Source: Caballeronia grimmiae | GTDB lineage: Bacteria; Pseudomonadota; Gammaproteobacteria; Burkholderiales; Burkholderiaceae | DNA: 64,000 bases | Direction of reading: 5' to 3' | NCBI RefSeq assembly: GCF_000698555.1 | Contig: NZ_JFHE01000003.1 | Location: 1-64,000 of the forward strand | In this document: piece by piece, positions 15,721 through 25,250 of the stretch | Layout of the letters: each line of letters begins with the position of its first letter | How positions within the stretch are numbered: the first letter of the stretch is position 1 | Translations under genes and position numbers: made by a program | Notes under the pieces: generated by a model | The model's database searches: none | What the model was told of the DNA's origin: nothing | The model's input: only the letters and a program-made list of their open reading frames with translations

Positions 15721-16683
15721 ATGAGCACGACGCTCGACCCCAACGTCACGACCCCGATCGTCAACCGGGCGACGCGGATGGACCATCTCGACTGGCTCGA
15801 AGCCGAGTCGATCCACATCCTGCGCGAACTCGTCGCGGAATGCAGCAAGCCCGCGCTGCTGTTTTCGGGCGGCAAGGATTCGGTCGTCGTGCTGCATCTC
15901 GCGTTGAAGGCCTTCGGCCTCGGCGCGGGCCGCAAGACGGTGCTGCCGTTCCCGCTGGTCCATATCGATACCGGCCACAACTTCGACGAAGTCATCGACT
16001 TCCGTGATCGCCGCGCAGCGGAGATCGGCGCGGAACTCGTCGTCGGCCATGTCGAAGATTCGATCAAGAAGGGCACCGTGCGCCTGCGTCGCGAAACCGA
16101 TTCGCGCAATGCGGCGCAAGCGGTGACGCTTCTCGAGACCATCGAGGAACACGGCTATACCGCGATGATCGGCGGCGCGCGCCGTGACGAAGAGAAGGCC
16201 CGCGCGAAAGAGCGCATCTTCTCGTTCCGCGATGAATTCGGCCAATGGGACCCGAAGGCGCAACGCCCGGAACTGTGGAGCATCTACAACGCGCGTCTGC
16301 ATGCCGGCGAGCATCTGCGTGTGTTCCCGATCTCCAACTGGACCGAACTCGACGTGTGGCAATACATTGCGCGCGAAAAGCTCGAACTGCCGTCGATCTA
16401 CTACGCGCACGAGCGCGAGATCGTCCGCCGCAACGGGCTGCTCGTGCCGGTGACGCCGCTTACGCCGGTGCGCGAAGGCGAGACCCCGGAAATGGCGCAG
16501 GTGCGCTTCCGCACGGTCGGCGACATTAGCTGCACGTGCCCGGTTGCGAGCGATGCCGACGATGTCGAGAAGATCATCGCGGAAACCGCCGTGACGGAAA
16601 TCACCGAACGCGGCGCGACGCGCATGGACGATCAGGCATCCGAAGCCGCGATGGAACAGCGCAAGAAGCAAGGCTATTTCTAA
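15721..16683 (+). CDS. cysD: Sulfate adenylyltransferase subunit 2 CysD
   Basis: This is a 320-residue ATP-pyrophosphatase family protein that adenylates sulfate together with CysN. The PP-loop LLFSGGKDSVVVLH is clear, as are HIDTGHNFDEVI, GGARRDEEKARAKERIFSFRD broken across the family core, and RFRTVGDISCTCPV. The frame is open well upstream (overlapping cysH), but MSTTLDPNVT at 15721 matches the family start and is preceded by AAAGGATCG. A 92-bp gap separates it from cysH; no gene is seen in it. Confidence 0.95.
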   Translation: MSTTLDPNVTTPIVNRATRMDHLDWLEAESIHILRELVAECSKPALLFSGGKDSVVVLHLALKAFGLGAGRKTVLPFPLVHIDTGHNFDEVIDFRDRRAAEIGAELVVGHVEDSIKKGTVRLRRETDSRNAAQAVTLLETIEEHGYTAMIGGARRDEEKARAKERIFSFRDEFGQWDPKAQRPELWSIYNARLHAGEHLRVFPISNWTELDVWQYIAREKLELPSIYYAHEREIVRRNGLLVPVTPLTPVREGETPEMAQVRFRTVGDISCTCPVASDADDVEKIIAETAVTEITERGATRMDDQASEAAMEQRKKQGYF

Positions 16684-16710
16684 GCATCACGTCCAAGGAA
16701 CGAACGAATC

Positions 16711-18024
16711 ATGAGCATTTATCAAGCCGAAGACCTGGGCGTGTTGCGCTTCATCACGGCGGGCAGCGTCGACGACGGCAAGAGCACGCTGATCGGCCGC
16801 CTTCTGTACGACAGCAAGGCCGTGCTGTCCGACCAGCTTTCCGCCATTTCCCGTGCGAAGAACAAGCGCACGGTCGGCGATGAAATCGATCTGTCGCTGC
16901 TGACGGACGGCCTCGAAGCCGAGCGCGAGCAGGGCATCACGATCGACGTTGCCTACCGCTATTTCGCGACCGCCAAGCGCAAGTTCATCATTGCCGATAC
17001 ACCCGGCCACGAGCAGTACACGCGCAACATGGTGACGGGCGCATCGACGGCGCATGCGGCAATCATTCTCGTCGACGCGACGCGCGTTACGTTCGAAGAC
17101 GGCGCGGCGCAATTGCTGCCGCAGACGAAGCGCCATAGCGCGATCGTCAAGCTGCTGGGCCTGCAGCACGTGATCGTCGCGATCAACAAGATGGACCTCG
17201 TCGAGTACAGCGAGGCGCGCTTCAACGAGATTCGCGATGCCTACGTCGCGCTCGCGCGTCAGCTCGGACTCGACAACGTGCGCTTCGTGCCGGTGTCGGC
17301 GCTCAAGGGCGACAACATCGTGACCGCGAGCGAGCGCATGCCCTGGTATGCGGGCGAGCCGCTGCTGGATCTGCTCGAATTGCTGCCGGTCGCGCAGCCG
17401 AACGAACAGGCGCTGCGTTTCCCGGTGCAGTGGGTTGCGCGTCAGGACGGCTCGCAAGCCGACGACTTCCGCGGCTACATGGGCCGCGTCGAAGCCGGCG
17501 AAGTGCGCGTCGGCGATGCGATCACCGTGCTGCCGGGCAATCGCCAGGCAACGGTGGCCGAGATCATCGCGCCGGTGCCGGGCGGCGTGAGCCCGGTGGA
17601 TCGCGCGTTCGCGGGTCAGACGGTGACGGTTCGCCTGACCGAAGACGTCGATGTATCGCGCGGCGACACCTTCGTGCCGGCGTCCGCAACCGTCGATCCG
17701 GCGAAGAAGCTCGAAGCCGACCTCTGCTGGTTCGACGAAGAGCCGCTTTCGCCGCAGCGCAAGTATTTGCTGAAGCAAACGACCAATACCGTGTTCGCGC
17801 GCATCGGCGCGGTGAAGCAGGTGCTCGACGTGCATACGCTGTCGCATTCGGTGGACCGCACGACGCTCGCGATGAACGACATTGGCCGCGTGGCGCTGAC
17901 GCTGCAGAAGCCGATCGTCGCGGACGCGTACGATACGCATCAGGGAACGGGCGCGTTCGTGCTGATCGACGAGGCGACGCATCACACGGTCGCGGCGGGT
18001 ATGATTCGCGCAATCGCGGCTTAA
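16711..18024 (+). CDS. cysN: Sulfate adenylyltransferase subunit 1 CysN (GTPase)
   Basis: This is a 437-residue EF-Tu-like GTPase that drives APS synthesis by CysD. G1 is GSVDDGKST, G3 is DTPGHEQYTRNM, G4 is NKMDLV and G5 is VSALKG. Translation-factor-like beta domains follow. The length shows no fused APS kinase domain, consistent with an APS-reductase route. It starts 27 bp after cysD. Confidence 0.96.
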   Translation: MSIYQAEDLGVLRFITAGSVDDGKSTLIGRLLYDSKAVLSDQLSAISRAKNKRTVGDEIDLSLLTDGLEAEREQGITIDVAYRYFATAKRKFIIADTPGHEQYTRNMVTGASTAHAAIILVDATRVTFEDGAAQLLPQTKRHSAIVKLLGLQHVIVAINKMDLVEYSEARFNEIRDAYVALARQLGLDNVRFVPVSALKGDNIVTASERMPWYAGEPLLDLLELLPVAQPNEQALRFPVQWVARQDGSQADDFRGYMGRVEAGEVRVGDAITVLPGNRQATVAEIIAPVPGGVSPVDRAFAGQTVTVRLTEDVDVSRGDTFVPASATVDPAKKLEADLCWFDEEPLSPQRKYLLKQTTNTVFARIGAVKQVLDVHTLSHSVDRTTLAMNDIGRVALTLQKPIVADAYDTHQGTGAFVLIDEATHHTVAAGMIRAIAA

Positions 18025-18040
18025 TGACGGGTGAAATGCG

Positions 18041-18793
18041 ATGGGTAAGGTCTATCTGATCGGAGCGGGGCCGGGCGCGGCGGATCTCATCACCGTGCGC
18101 GGCATGCGCCTGCTCGAATCGGCCGATGTCGTGCTGCATGACGCGCTGATCGAACCGGCAATGCTCGACTACGCGCCGCACGCGAAGAAGATCGCGGTCG
18201 GCAAGCGTTGCGGGCAGCGCTCGACGGCCCAGCATTTCATCAACAAGCAGATCGTCGATGCGGCGCGCGAGCATGGCGTCGTCGTGCGTCTGAAGGGTGG
18301 CGACCCGATGCTCTTTGGCCGCGCCGACGAGGAAATGCGCGCGCTGGAAGCGGCGGGCATCGAGTATGACGTGGTGCCGGGCATCACGGCGGCGCTGGCG
18401 AGCGCGGCGACGCTCAGGCGATCGCTGACGCTGCGCGGCGTGTCGCGCAGCGTGGCGCTCGCGACGCACAGCCGCGCCGCCGATAGCGACACGATCCGCG
18501 AGCAGGCGAAGGCCGATTCGCTCGTGTTCTACATGGGCCGCGACAGTGCGCCGGAGATCGCGCAGCAGCTCATCGACGCCGGGCGTCCCGGATCGACGCC
18601 GGTAGCGATCGTCGAGGCGTGCAGCACGCCGCGCGAACGCACGCTGACCTTGACGCTCGCGCAAATGGCGCTCGGCGAGGCGCAGGAATGGCTCGATCCG
18701 TCGCAGCCGAGTCTGCTGATGATCGGAGAGGCGTTTCGCGAAAGGGCGTCGGCGGTGAAGCCGCGGGTGCATCTGAAAGGGATGGCGGCGTGA
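18041..18793 (+). CDS. cobA: Uroporphyrinogen-III C-methyltransferase (SUMT)
   Basis: This is a 250-residue tetrapyrrole methylase that makes precorrin-2 from uroporphyrinogen III using SAM. Motifs are VYLIGAGPGAADLITVRG at the N-terminus, RLKGGDPMLFGR, and VVPGITAALASAA. Only the methylase domain of CysG is present; the NAD-dependent dehydrogenase/ferrochelatase part is absent. As the last gene of the cys operon (16 bp after cysN) it should feed siroheme synthesis for CysI. It may equally supply corrin synthesis. Confidence 0.94.
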   Translation: MGKVYLIGAGPGAADLITVRGMRLLESADVVLHDALIEPAMLDYAPHAKKIAVGKRCGQRSTAQHFINKQIVDAAREHGVVVRLKGGDPMLFGRADEEMRALEAAGIEYDVVPGITAALASAATLRRSLTLRGVSRSVALATHSRAADSDTIREQAKADSLVFYMGRDSAPEIAQQLIDAGRPGSTPVAIVEACSTPRERTLTLTLAQMALGEAQEWLDPSQPSLLMIGEAFRERASAVKPRVHLKGMAA

Positions 18794-18811
18794 TGCTGCT
18801 TTGAGTTCGCC

Positions 18812-18843
18812 AGAAAAGCGCACCGGAAGGTGCGTTTTTTCTT
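18812..18843 (+). terminator. Terminator of the cys operon
   Basis: The stem CGCACC/GGTGCG with a GGAA loop (18819-18834) is preceded by AAAA and followed by TTTTTTCTTT. It is a canonical intrinsic terminator 25 bp after the methyltransferase stop. Confidence 0.9.
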
Positions 18844-18897
18844 TGAGCCGGCGCTGCTGAAGACTTCGCCGGGTATCGCGTTCATCGGTCGTCAGGA

Positions 18898-19629
18898 ATG
18901 CCACGTTCTCTTGCGGCTCGTGTCGGCAACGCTGTGCGTTGGGTCAGTCGATGGACGGCGCGTGCGATGGGGCTCGTCATTTCGCTGCTGCTGGGCTACG
19001 CGCTCGTTGCGCTGGTGGCCGCTATGGCGCCCGGCAACCGTGACTGGCAACCCGTCGCACCCGGCGAGGGCGTCACCATCTGGCTCACGACCAACGGCGT
19101 TCATGCCGCGCTTGTGCTGCCGCGCAATGCGGCGGGCGTCGACTGGTCCCGCTATTTCTCGCCGTCGGATACGCACATGCCCGCTGCGTCGGCGCGTTAC
19201 GACATGATCGAAGTCGGCTGGGGCGATCGCGAGTTCTATCTGAACACGCCGGAATGGAGCGATCTGCGGGCATCGACGGCCTTGGTCGCGCTCTCGGGAC
19301 GCGGCAGCACGGTGTTGCACGTGCAGTTCATGGCCGCGCCGAGCGTGGCATCGGACGATGCGCTGCCGATTACGATCTCTGTTGCTGCGTATCAGCGCGT
19401 GGCGGCGTATGTGCTCGGGACTGTGAAGCTCGATGGCAACGGACAATCCACGAACGTGCCGGGACACCACTACAACGATTACGACGCTTTCTATGAAGCG
19501 CACGGGCGCTATTCGGCGTTTCTGACCTGCAATCAGTGGACGCGCAATGCGCTCGACGCTGCCGGCGTGCGGGTGCCGATGTGGGCGCCGTTTGATCGGG
19601 CGTTGTTCTGGCAGTTGCGCGGAGGGTAA
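18898..19629 (+). CDS. DUF2459 (TIGR02117-type) membrane-anchored protein
   Basis: This protein has up to 243 residues, with one N-terminal membrane segment (about 24-46) and a periplasmic domain. GVTIWLTTNGVHAALVLP, GWGDREFYL and CNQWTRNAL are hallmarks of the DUF2459 family; the conserved His/Cys/Trp positions suggest a hydrolase or permuted papain-like fold, but no activity is established. The ATG at 18898 has AGGA only one base upstream, so the ATG at 18967 just before the membrane segment is an alternative. It stands alone between the cys terminator and a minus-strand antitoxin-like gene. Confidence 0.85.
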   Translation: MPRSLAARVGNAVRWVSRWTARAMGLVISLLLGYALVALVAAMAPGNRDWQPVAPGEGVTIWLTTNGVHAALVLPRNAAGVDWSRYFSPSDTHMPAASARYDMIEVGWGDREFYLNTPEWSDLRASTALVALSGRGSTVLHVQFMAAPSVASDDALPITISVAAYQRVAAYVLGTVKLDGNGQSTNVPGHHYNDYDAFYEAHGRYSAFLTCNQWTRNALDAAGVRVPMWAPFDRALFWQLRGG

Positions 19630-19648
19630 GCGGTGGTGTGCGGTCAGG

Positions 19649-19891
19649 CTAGCGCGCGCCGCGTCGAAGTTCGTCGATGACAGGCTCTGTCATCGGCATG
19701 GCGTCGCGCTTATGGGCAATTTCCTCAGCGAACGCGCGGCGGTCCCATTTCGCGGCGCGAAGGGTGATGCCGCCGTCGACTGTCAGGCTGGCCTCGACTT
19801 GATCGCCCTCGGAAAGGCCGACATGCCGGAGATACTCGGCCGGAATGCGCACAGCCAGGCTATTGCCCCATTTGGAAATAAGCAGGTTCAT
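19649..19891 (-). CDS. AbrB/MazE-type antitoxin-like DNA-binding protein, orphan
   Basis: This is an 80-residue protein with an N-terminal swapped-hairpin AbrB/SpoVT domain, MNLLISKWGNSLAVRIPAEY then LSEGDQVEASL. The C-terminal tail is of the kind that covers a toxin (DRRAFAEEIAHKRDAMPMTEPVIDELR). The family normally pairs with a MazF or PIN-domain RNase. No toxin frame is seen on either side: the next plus-strand gene is DUF2459 and the next minus-strand frame is the chelatase. It is either a remnant or a stand-alone regulator. Confidence 0.85.
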   Translation of the reverse strand: MNLLISKWGNSLAVRIPAEYLRHVGLSEGDQVEASLTVDGGITLRAAKWDRRAFAEEIAHKRDAMPMTEPVIDELRRGAR

Positions 19892-19981
19892 GGATGACTC
19901 GGTGGAAATACAGACTCGTATAACCATTCTAGTCTCCGTTTTCCGGCTTCGACACTCAGCCGAACGGCCAACGCCCAAACC

Positions 19982-20347
19982 CTAAACCTGCGTCAAACAA
20001 TACCTCGCGACCGCGTCGAGCACGCCATCGTCCTCGCCGACAGCAGTCGCGCAATGAATGACCACGCCCGGATGGGCCGCGCGGCACGTGTCGATCACTT
20101 GCGGCAAATCACGCCGTACATGCCCGCCCTGCCCGAAGAAAACCGGCACGACGGTGATCGCATCGCAGCCATCGGCGGCTTGCGCGGCGACCGCAGCGGG
20201 CAAATCCGGCGTCATCAGTTCGAGAAATGCGAGCGCAACCGGATCGCCGCGCAACGAACGCAGCTTCGCAGCAAGACGTTCGAACGGCTCGGCCCAGCGC
20301 GGATCGCGTGCGCCGTGGCCGAACAGGATGATGCCGTGCTTGCCCAT
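19982..20347 (-). CDS. cbiX: Short CbiX/SirB-type sirohydrochlorin chelatase
   Basis: This is a 121-residue single-domain class II chelatase. HGIILFGHGARDPRW gives the first metal-ligand His and PVFFGQGGHVRRDLP the second. Such small chelatases insert cobalt (CbiX-S) or iron (SirB) into sirohydrochlorin. It is probably the partner of the uroporphyrinogen methyltransferase in the cys operon, though it could serve corrin synthesis. The ATG at 20347 is preferred over a GTG one codon earlier. It follows lptG on the same strand by 19 bp. Confidence 0.9.
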   Translation of the reverse strand: MGKHGIILFGHGARDPRWAEPFERLAAKLRSLRGDPVALAFLELMTPDLPAAVAAQAADGCDAITVVPVFFGQGGHVRRDLPQVIDTCRAAHPGVVIHCATAVGEDDGVLDAVARYCLTQV

Positions 20348-20366
20348 CACGCTCTCCCAAAAGGAC

Positions 20367-21515
20367 TCAGTGCCGTTCCACCCACTTCAGGCCCAGCAAG
20401 CCGATCGCCAGATAGGCGAGGGCAGGCGCCGCCGCCGTGATGGGTGCAGGCCACGTATTCAACGTGCCGATATGCGAGAACAGCGTGTTGAACAACTGGA
20501 AGCTCATGCCGATCATGATGCCGCCGAACACCTTCACGCCGACCACCCCGGCGCGCGTATGCAAGTATGCAAACGGCAGCGACAGCACCAGCATCACCAG
20601 CACCGCGAACGGATACAGAATCTTGCGCCAGAACGCGATCTGATACCGCTGCGTGTCCTGATGATTCTCCGTCAAGTGCTGGATATAGCGGAACAGATTG
20701 AACATCGACATCCGGTCGGGCGACACCAGCAAGACCGACAGAATCTGCGGCGTCAGCTCGGAGCGCAGCGAGTATTCGGGCAGCGCCGTCTCCTTCGCGC
20801 GATACACCGGATTGAGCGTATCGCCCGGATTGACGGCTTGCGGCTGCGCGTCGATCAGTTGCGTTTCCGTGACCCCAGTCAGCTTCCAGTGGCCCGGCGG
20901 CTGAAACACGCCGCTCCTGGCGACGCGCACGTTCGACAGCCGGAACTTCGAATCGAATTCGTAGATGCGCACGTTGGCGATCGTCGTATCGGGATTGAGC
21001 GTGCCCACGTTGACGAAGCGCGTGACCTGTTCGCCGTTTTCCTTCGCGTTCAGCGTGTCCTTCACCCACACGCCCGACTGAAAGTTCGACGATACCGACG
21101 ACCCCAGCGCCTCTAGCCGCACGCGCTCGGACAACTGGTCCGAGTACGGTCCGATCACTTCGCCGATCAGATACGTCACGAGCACGAGCGGCACGCCGAT
21201 CTTCAACAGCGATCGCAACGCGGTGCCCGTCGACAGCCCCGACACGCGGAAGATGGTGAACTCAGACGCCGCCGCCATCTGCGCGAACACGTAGATCGCG
21301 GAAATGAGCGCCGCGACAGGGATGATTTCGTAGAAGCGCGACGGCGTCTGCAACGCGACGCGCAGCACCGCGAGCGTGAACTTGTAGTTGCCGTGTCCGA
21401 CCGTGTTCAACTCATTGATCAGGTCGAAAAAGAAGAACAGGCCCGAGAACGCGAACAGAATGAAGATGAACGCGAGATAGATCTGGCGCGCGAAGTATCG
21501 TTCGTAGATGCGCAT
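20367..21515 (-). CDS. lptG: LPS export ABC transporter permease LptG
   Basis: This is a 382-residue inner-membrane permease of the YjgP/YjgQ family. It has membrane helices near the N-terminus (LAFIFILFAFSGLFFFFDL) and the C-terminus flanking a large periplasmic jellyroll domain. With LptF and LptB it extracts lipopolysaccharide and passes it to LptC. The first residues MRIYERYFARQIYLAF match LptG. It starts 3 bp after the lptF stop. Confidence 0.95.
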   Translation of the reverse strand: MRIYERYFARQIYLAFIFILFAFSGLFFFFDLINELNTVGHGNYKFTLAVLRVALQTPSRFYEIIPVAALISAIYVFAQMAAASEFTIFRVSGLSTGTALRSLLKIGVPLVLVTYLIGEVIGPYSDQLSERVRLEALGSSVSSNFQSGVWVKDTLNAKENGEQVTRFVNVGTLNPDTTIANVRIYEFDSKFRLSNVRVARSGVFQPPGHWKLTGVTETQLIDAQPQAVNPGDTLNPVYRAKETALPEYSLRSELTPQILSVLLVSPDRMSMFNLFRYIQHLTENHQDTQRYQIAFWRKILYPFAVLVMLVLSLPFAYLHTRAGVVGVKVFGGIMIGMSFQLFNTLFSHIGTLNTWPAPITAAAPALAYLAIGLLGLKWVERH

Positions 21516-21518
21516 TGC

Positions 21519-22616
21519 TTACGCTCCCTTCGAGCGCGTGAACATCGCGCGCGTGAAGAGCGGCCGGTTGCGCACCCGCAGCCAGAAGATGAACGCGACG
21601 ACCGCGCTCACCAGAATATGCAGCCCCGCGATGCCCACGCCGAACGAGAGTTTCCCTTGCTCGATCCACGACTGCACCACGTTCAGCAGATTCGAGTACG
21701 TCAGATAGATCAGCACGGCCATCACGAGATTGATGGTCCGGCTCCGGCGCGGGTTCTGATAAGACAGCGGAATGGCAAGCAGCATCAGATTGATGGCGAT
21801 GAGCGGCAAGCCCAGCCGCCACGCGAATTCAGCGAGGTTCTGCTGGGTCGGATCGGCGAGCAGATCGGGCGTGGAGATGCCCGTCGTCGAGGGCGTGTTG
21901 ATCACTTGACGACTCATGATCTTCACGCCGTAACGCGCGAATTCCATGATCCGGAAGTTGGGCTGGCCGGGCTCGCCATCGTAACGGCGGCCGTTTTCCA
22001 GCACGATGAAGCGGTCGCCGTCCGCGCGCGTCTCGGTGTGACCGTTCTTCGAGACGATGACGTTGACCTTGCCGCCTTCGGTGCTCGTGACGAACACGTT
22101 TTCGACATGCCCCTGATCCGGCGACATCTTCTCGATGAAGAACACGCGATGGCTCGACGGCGATTCGCGGAACTGCCCCGGCGCGAGCAGCGACACTTCA
22201 TCGCGCTGCTGAAAGCGCGCCTTGATGAGCTTGCTTTGCTGGTTCGACCACGGCCAGCCGACGAACGCGAAGAAGATGATGAGGATGATGATCGGCGTGG
22301 AAAACGTGGCGATCGGCTTGATGAGCTGCGTCTGGCTGACGCCCGAGGCGAGCCATACGACCATCTCCGAATCGCGATACCAGCGCGTGAGCACGAAGAG
22401 GATCGAGACGAAGAGCGTCACGATCAGCATGACGGCGAGATAGCCGATGACCGTGAGCCCGATCAGCACGACGACGTCGCGCGGGTCGACCTGGCCCGAC
22501 GCCGCGAAGCCGACGATGCGGATCATCATCGTCGTGAGCATGATCGTGAGCAGCACCATGAACACGGCGCCGGCCGTATACGCGAGTTCGCGCTGCAGGG
22601 AGCGTTCGAAGATCAT
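21519..22616 (-). CDS. lptF: LPS export ABC transporter permease LptF
   Basis: This is a 365-residue YjgP/YjgQ permease starting MIFERSLQRELAYTAGAVF, the LptF hallmark. It has six predicted helices around a periplasmic beta domain. It is the first gene of the minus-strand lptF-lptG-cbiX run and diverges from pepA, an arrangement common in proteobacteria (pepA-lptFG). Confidence 0.95.
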   Translation of the reverse strand: MIFERSLQRELAYTAGAVFMVLLTIMLTTMMIRIVGFAASGQVDPRDVVVLIGLTVIGYLAVMLIVTLFVSILFVLTRWYRDSEMVVWLASGVSQTQLIKPIATFSTPIIILIIFFAFVGWPWSNQQSKLIKARFQQRDEVSLLAPGQFRESPSSHRVFFIEKMSPDQGHVENVFVTSTEGGKVNVIVSKNGHTETRADGDRFIVLENGRRYDGEPGQPNFRIMEFARYGVKIMSRQVINTPSTTGISTPDLLADPTQQNLAEFAWRLGLPLIAINLMLLAIPLSYQNPRRSRTINLVMAVLIYLTYSNLLNVVQSWIEQGKLSFGVGIAGLHILVSAVVAFIFWLRVRNRPLFTRAMFTRSKGA

Positions 22617-22780
22617 TGAATTTTGCTTGAGGCCGGCGGCGGCAGCGTGGCTATTCGTTCTACAGACGCAAGGTTCGACGCTTCGTTCCCTTGCGCCGTG
22701 AGCCTGTGACCGCCGCGGTGAAAATAGCGGATAATTGCGGCTTTCATCCTTCAGCCCAGATTTTACCGAGGATAAGCGCG

Positions 22781-24328
22781 ATGGACTTTAGCATAAAAGC
22801 CTGTGATTGGAGCAAAGGCGAGGCAAATGGTTTCCTGACGGGGAAAGCCGATGTCGTCGTGCTCGGCGTGTTCGAAGCACAGACACTTACAGGCGCGGCC
22901 CGCGTCATGGATGTCGCGACGAAAGGGCTGATTTCGCGCGTCGTCAAGGCGGGCGACATGAGCGGCCGCGCCGGCACGACGCTGATGATCCCCGAAGTGA
23001 CGGGCATCGGCGCGGCGCGTGTGCTGCTCGTCGGCCTCGGCAAGCAGGACGCCTTCAATCAGAAGGCGTATGGCGAAGCCGTGCGCGCGGCATGGCGCGT
23101 GATCCTCGGCACGAAGATCGGGCAAGTCACCTTCACGCTGGCTCAACTGCCGATTCTCGAACGCACCGGCGACTGGGGCGTGCGCGCGGCCATCCTCGCG
23201 CTGCGCGAGCTGACCTACAAGTTCTCGCAAATGAAGAGCAAGCCGGAAAACGGCGAGCGCTCGCTCAGAAAGATCGTCTTCAGCATCGATACCGCCGACG
23301 AGAAAGCGGCGCGTGTCGCAGCCAAGCAAGGCGTCGCGATCGCGAACGGCATGGACCTCACGCGCGATCTCGGCAATCTGCCGCCCAACGTCTGCACGCC
23401 GACCTATCTCGGTCAGACCGCCAAGCAGCTTGGCCGCGACTGGAAGCTCAAGGTCGAAGTGCTCGGGCAGAAGCAGATCGAGGCGCTGAACATGGGTTCG
23501 TTCCTGTCGGTCGCGAAGGGATCGGTGCAGCCGCCGCAGTTCATCGTCATGCATTACCAGGGCGCGGGCGAGCCGGTGAAGGCGCGCGGCAAGAACGCGT
23601 CGAACGCGTCGAATGCGCCGATCGTGCTCGTCGGCAAGGGCATCACGTTCGATTCCGGCGGCATCTCCATCAAGCCCGGCGAGGCGATGGACGAGATGAA
23701 GTACGACATGTGCGGCGCCGGCTCGGTGTTCGGCACGATGCGCGCCGTCGCGGAAATGGGCCTGAAGCTGAACGTGATCGGCGTCGTGCCGACCTGCGAG
23801 AACATGCCCGCGGGCAACGCATTGAAGCCGGGCGACATTGTCACGGCCATGAACGGCACGACCATCGAAGTGCTCAACACCGACGCCGAAGGCCGCCTCA
23901 TTCTTTGCGACGCGCTCACCTACGCCGAACGCTTCAAGCCGGCGGCCGTCGTCGATATCGCGACGTTGACGGGCGCGTGCATCATCGCGCTGGGTCATCA
24001 CAACACGGGCCTCTTCTCGAAGGACGACGCGCTTGCGGGCGAACTGCTCGACGCATCGCGCGAGGCCGTCGATCCGGCGTGGCGTCTGCCGCTCGACGAC
24101 GAGTATCAGGAACAGCTCAAGTCGAACTTCGCGGATGTGGCGAACATCGGCGGGCGTCCGGCGGGCAGCGTAACGGCGGCGTGCTTCCTGTCGCGTTTCG
24201 CGCAGAACTATCCGTGGGCGCACCTCGATATCGCGGGGACCGCGTGGAAGAGCGGCGCGGCGAAGGGCGCGACGGGCCGGCCGGTGCCGCTGCTGTCACA
24301 GTTCCTTATTGATCGCGCGGGGCAGTGA
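22781..24328 (+). CDS. pepA: Leucyl aminopeptidase PepA (M17)
   Basis: This is a 515-residue M17 cytosol aminopeptidase. The C-terminal catalytic domain has [15 protein letters not shown] (metal and catalytic Lys) and the family signature [10 protein letters not shown] near residue 366. The two-Zn/Mn enzyme removes N-terminal residues; in E. coli PepA also binds DNA. Just before the catalytic motif is a short Asn/Ala/Ser repeat (NASNASNA) encoded by a 9-bp micro-repeat. The start [10 protein letters not shown] at 22781 is family-like. It overlaps holC by 4 nt. Confidence 0.95.
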   Translation: MDFSIKACDWSKGEANGFLTGKADVVVLGVFEAQTLTGAARVMDVATKGLISRVVKAGDMSGRAGTTLMIPEVTGIGAARVLLVGLGKQDAFNQKAYGEAVRAAWRVILGTKIGQVTFTLAQLPILERTGDWGVRAAILALRELTYKFSQMKSKPENGERSLRKIVFSIDTADEKAARVAAKQGVAIANGMDLTRDLGNLPPNVCTPTYLGQTAKQLGRDWKLKVEVLGQKQIEALNMGSFLSVAKGSVQPPQFIVMHYQGAGEPVKARGKNASNASNAPIVLVGKGITFDSGGISIKPGEAMDEMKYDMCGAGSVFGTMRAVAEMGLKLNVIGVVPTCENMPAGNALKPGDIVTAMNGTTIEVLNTDAEGRLILCDALTYAERFKPAAVVDIATLTGACIIALGHHNTGLFSKDDALAGELLDASREAVDPAWRLPLDDEYQEQLKSNFADVANIGGRPAGSVTAACFLSRFAQNYPWAHLDIAGTAWKSGAAKGATGRPVPLLSQFLIDRAGQ

Positions 24329-24753
24329 GCGAAACCGTGACGCGCATCGACTTCCATACGAATGTCGGCGATCCGCTCGCCTATGCGTGCCGCCTCGCGC
24401 GCAAGGCGTATGCGAGCGGTCGGGCGCTCGTCGTGCTTGCCGAGCCGCAGCGTCTTGCCGCGTTCGACGAGCAGTTGTGGACGTTCGCGCCGCTCGAGTT
24501 CGTGCCGCACTGCATGGCCAAGAGCCCGCTCGCGCAGGAAACGCCGGTGGTGCTGGCATCGGATCTCAACGACGTGCCGCATCACCAGGTGCTCGTCAAT
24601 CTCGGCGCGCCGGTGCCCGCGCAGTTCGCGCGTTTCGAGCGGCTGATCGAGATCGTCGGCAACGAGGGCGACGAACTGGCCGCCGGGCGCGAGCGCTTCC
24701 GTTTCTATCGCGATCGCGGCTACGCCATCGAAACGCACAAGCAAGGCGGCTGA
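24325..24753 (+). CDS. holC: DNA polymerase III chi subunit HolC
   Basis: This is a 142-residue chi subunit that links the clamp loader to single-stranded-DNA-binding protein. [24 protein letters not shown] and the middle [16 protein letters not shown] are typical. The start is GTG, and its GTGA overlaps the pepA stop. The pepA-holC order is conserved in proteobacteria. Confidence 0.92.
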   Translation: MSETVTRIDFHTNVGDPLAYACRLARKAYASGRALVVLAEPQRLAAFDEQLWTFAPLEFVPHCMAKSPLAQETPVVLASDLNDVPHHQVLVNLGAPVPAQFARFERLIEIVGNEGDELAAGRERFRFYRDRGYAIETHKQGG

Positions 24754-24824
24754 GCGAACAGTGCGTGGCGGTGCGCGTGCGTTAGCATCGGCGCACGGAG
24801 ACCTCTGACGACCCATACAAGACC

Positions 24825-25175
24825 ATGACCGACACCACGAACACGTCCGATTCCTTCGATCCATCCATTCCCGTTCTCACCGATGTCGTCGTGCCCGGCA
24901 AGCCGGAATTCGCGCGCGCGGCAACGGCTGACGAAGCGACGGTCGCCTACGAGGCGGAACTCGTCGCGCAACGCTTGCAGGGGCGCGTCACGCAGTTTCT
25001 GAACGGCGATGCGCGCGCGCTGATCGAAGCGCGTTGTCAGGACGTGCTGCGCGCACATTCGGCGAGGCTCGTGCAGGACATCACGCGCGAAGTGGCGGTT
25101 GCGCTGGAAGCGCATATGCGCGAATGGGTGAGCGTCGCGGTGGAAGAGGAGTTGCGGCGGCAGCGGGAGGCTTGA
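24825..25175 (+). CDS. DUF2486-type protein
   Basis: This is a 116-residue protein with a short Ser/Thr-rich acidic N-terminus, the motif DPSIPVLTDVVVPGKP and a long helical C-terminus (ARLVQDITREVAVALEAHMREWVSVAVEEELRR split over two helices). It resembles the Burkholderiales DUF2486 family next to holC. There is no known role. It may form dimeric coiled coils. Confidence 0.8.
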   Translation: MTDTTNTSDSFDPSIPVLTDVVVPGKPEFARAATADEATVAYEAELVAQRLQGRVTQFLNGDARALIEARCQDVLRAHSARLVQDITREVAVALEAHMREWVSVAVEEELRRQREA

Positions 25176-25190
25176 GCGGGACGAAGTTCA

Positions 25191-25226
25191 AATGACAAAG
25201 GGGCGCATGAGCGCCCCTTTGTCATT
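25191..25226. terminator. Bidirectional terminator between the DUF2486 gene and ilvD
   Basis: This is a perfect 16-bp stem (AATGACAAAGGGGCGC and complement) with an ATGA loop, between two convergent genes. T-rich ends on both strands (CTTTGTCATT) suit termination in both directions. Confidence 0.85.
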
Positions 25227-25250
25227 GCGTGCTACGGATTGCGATGTCGA

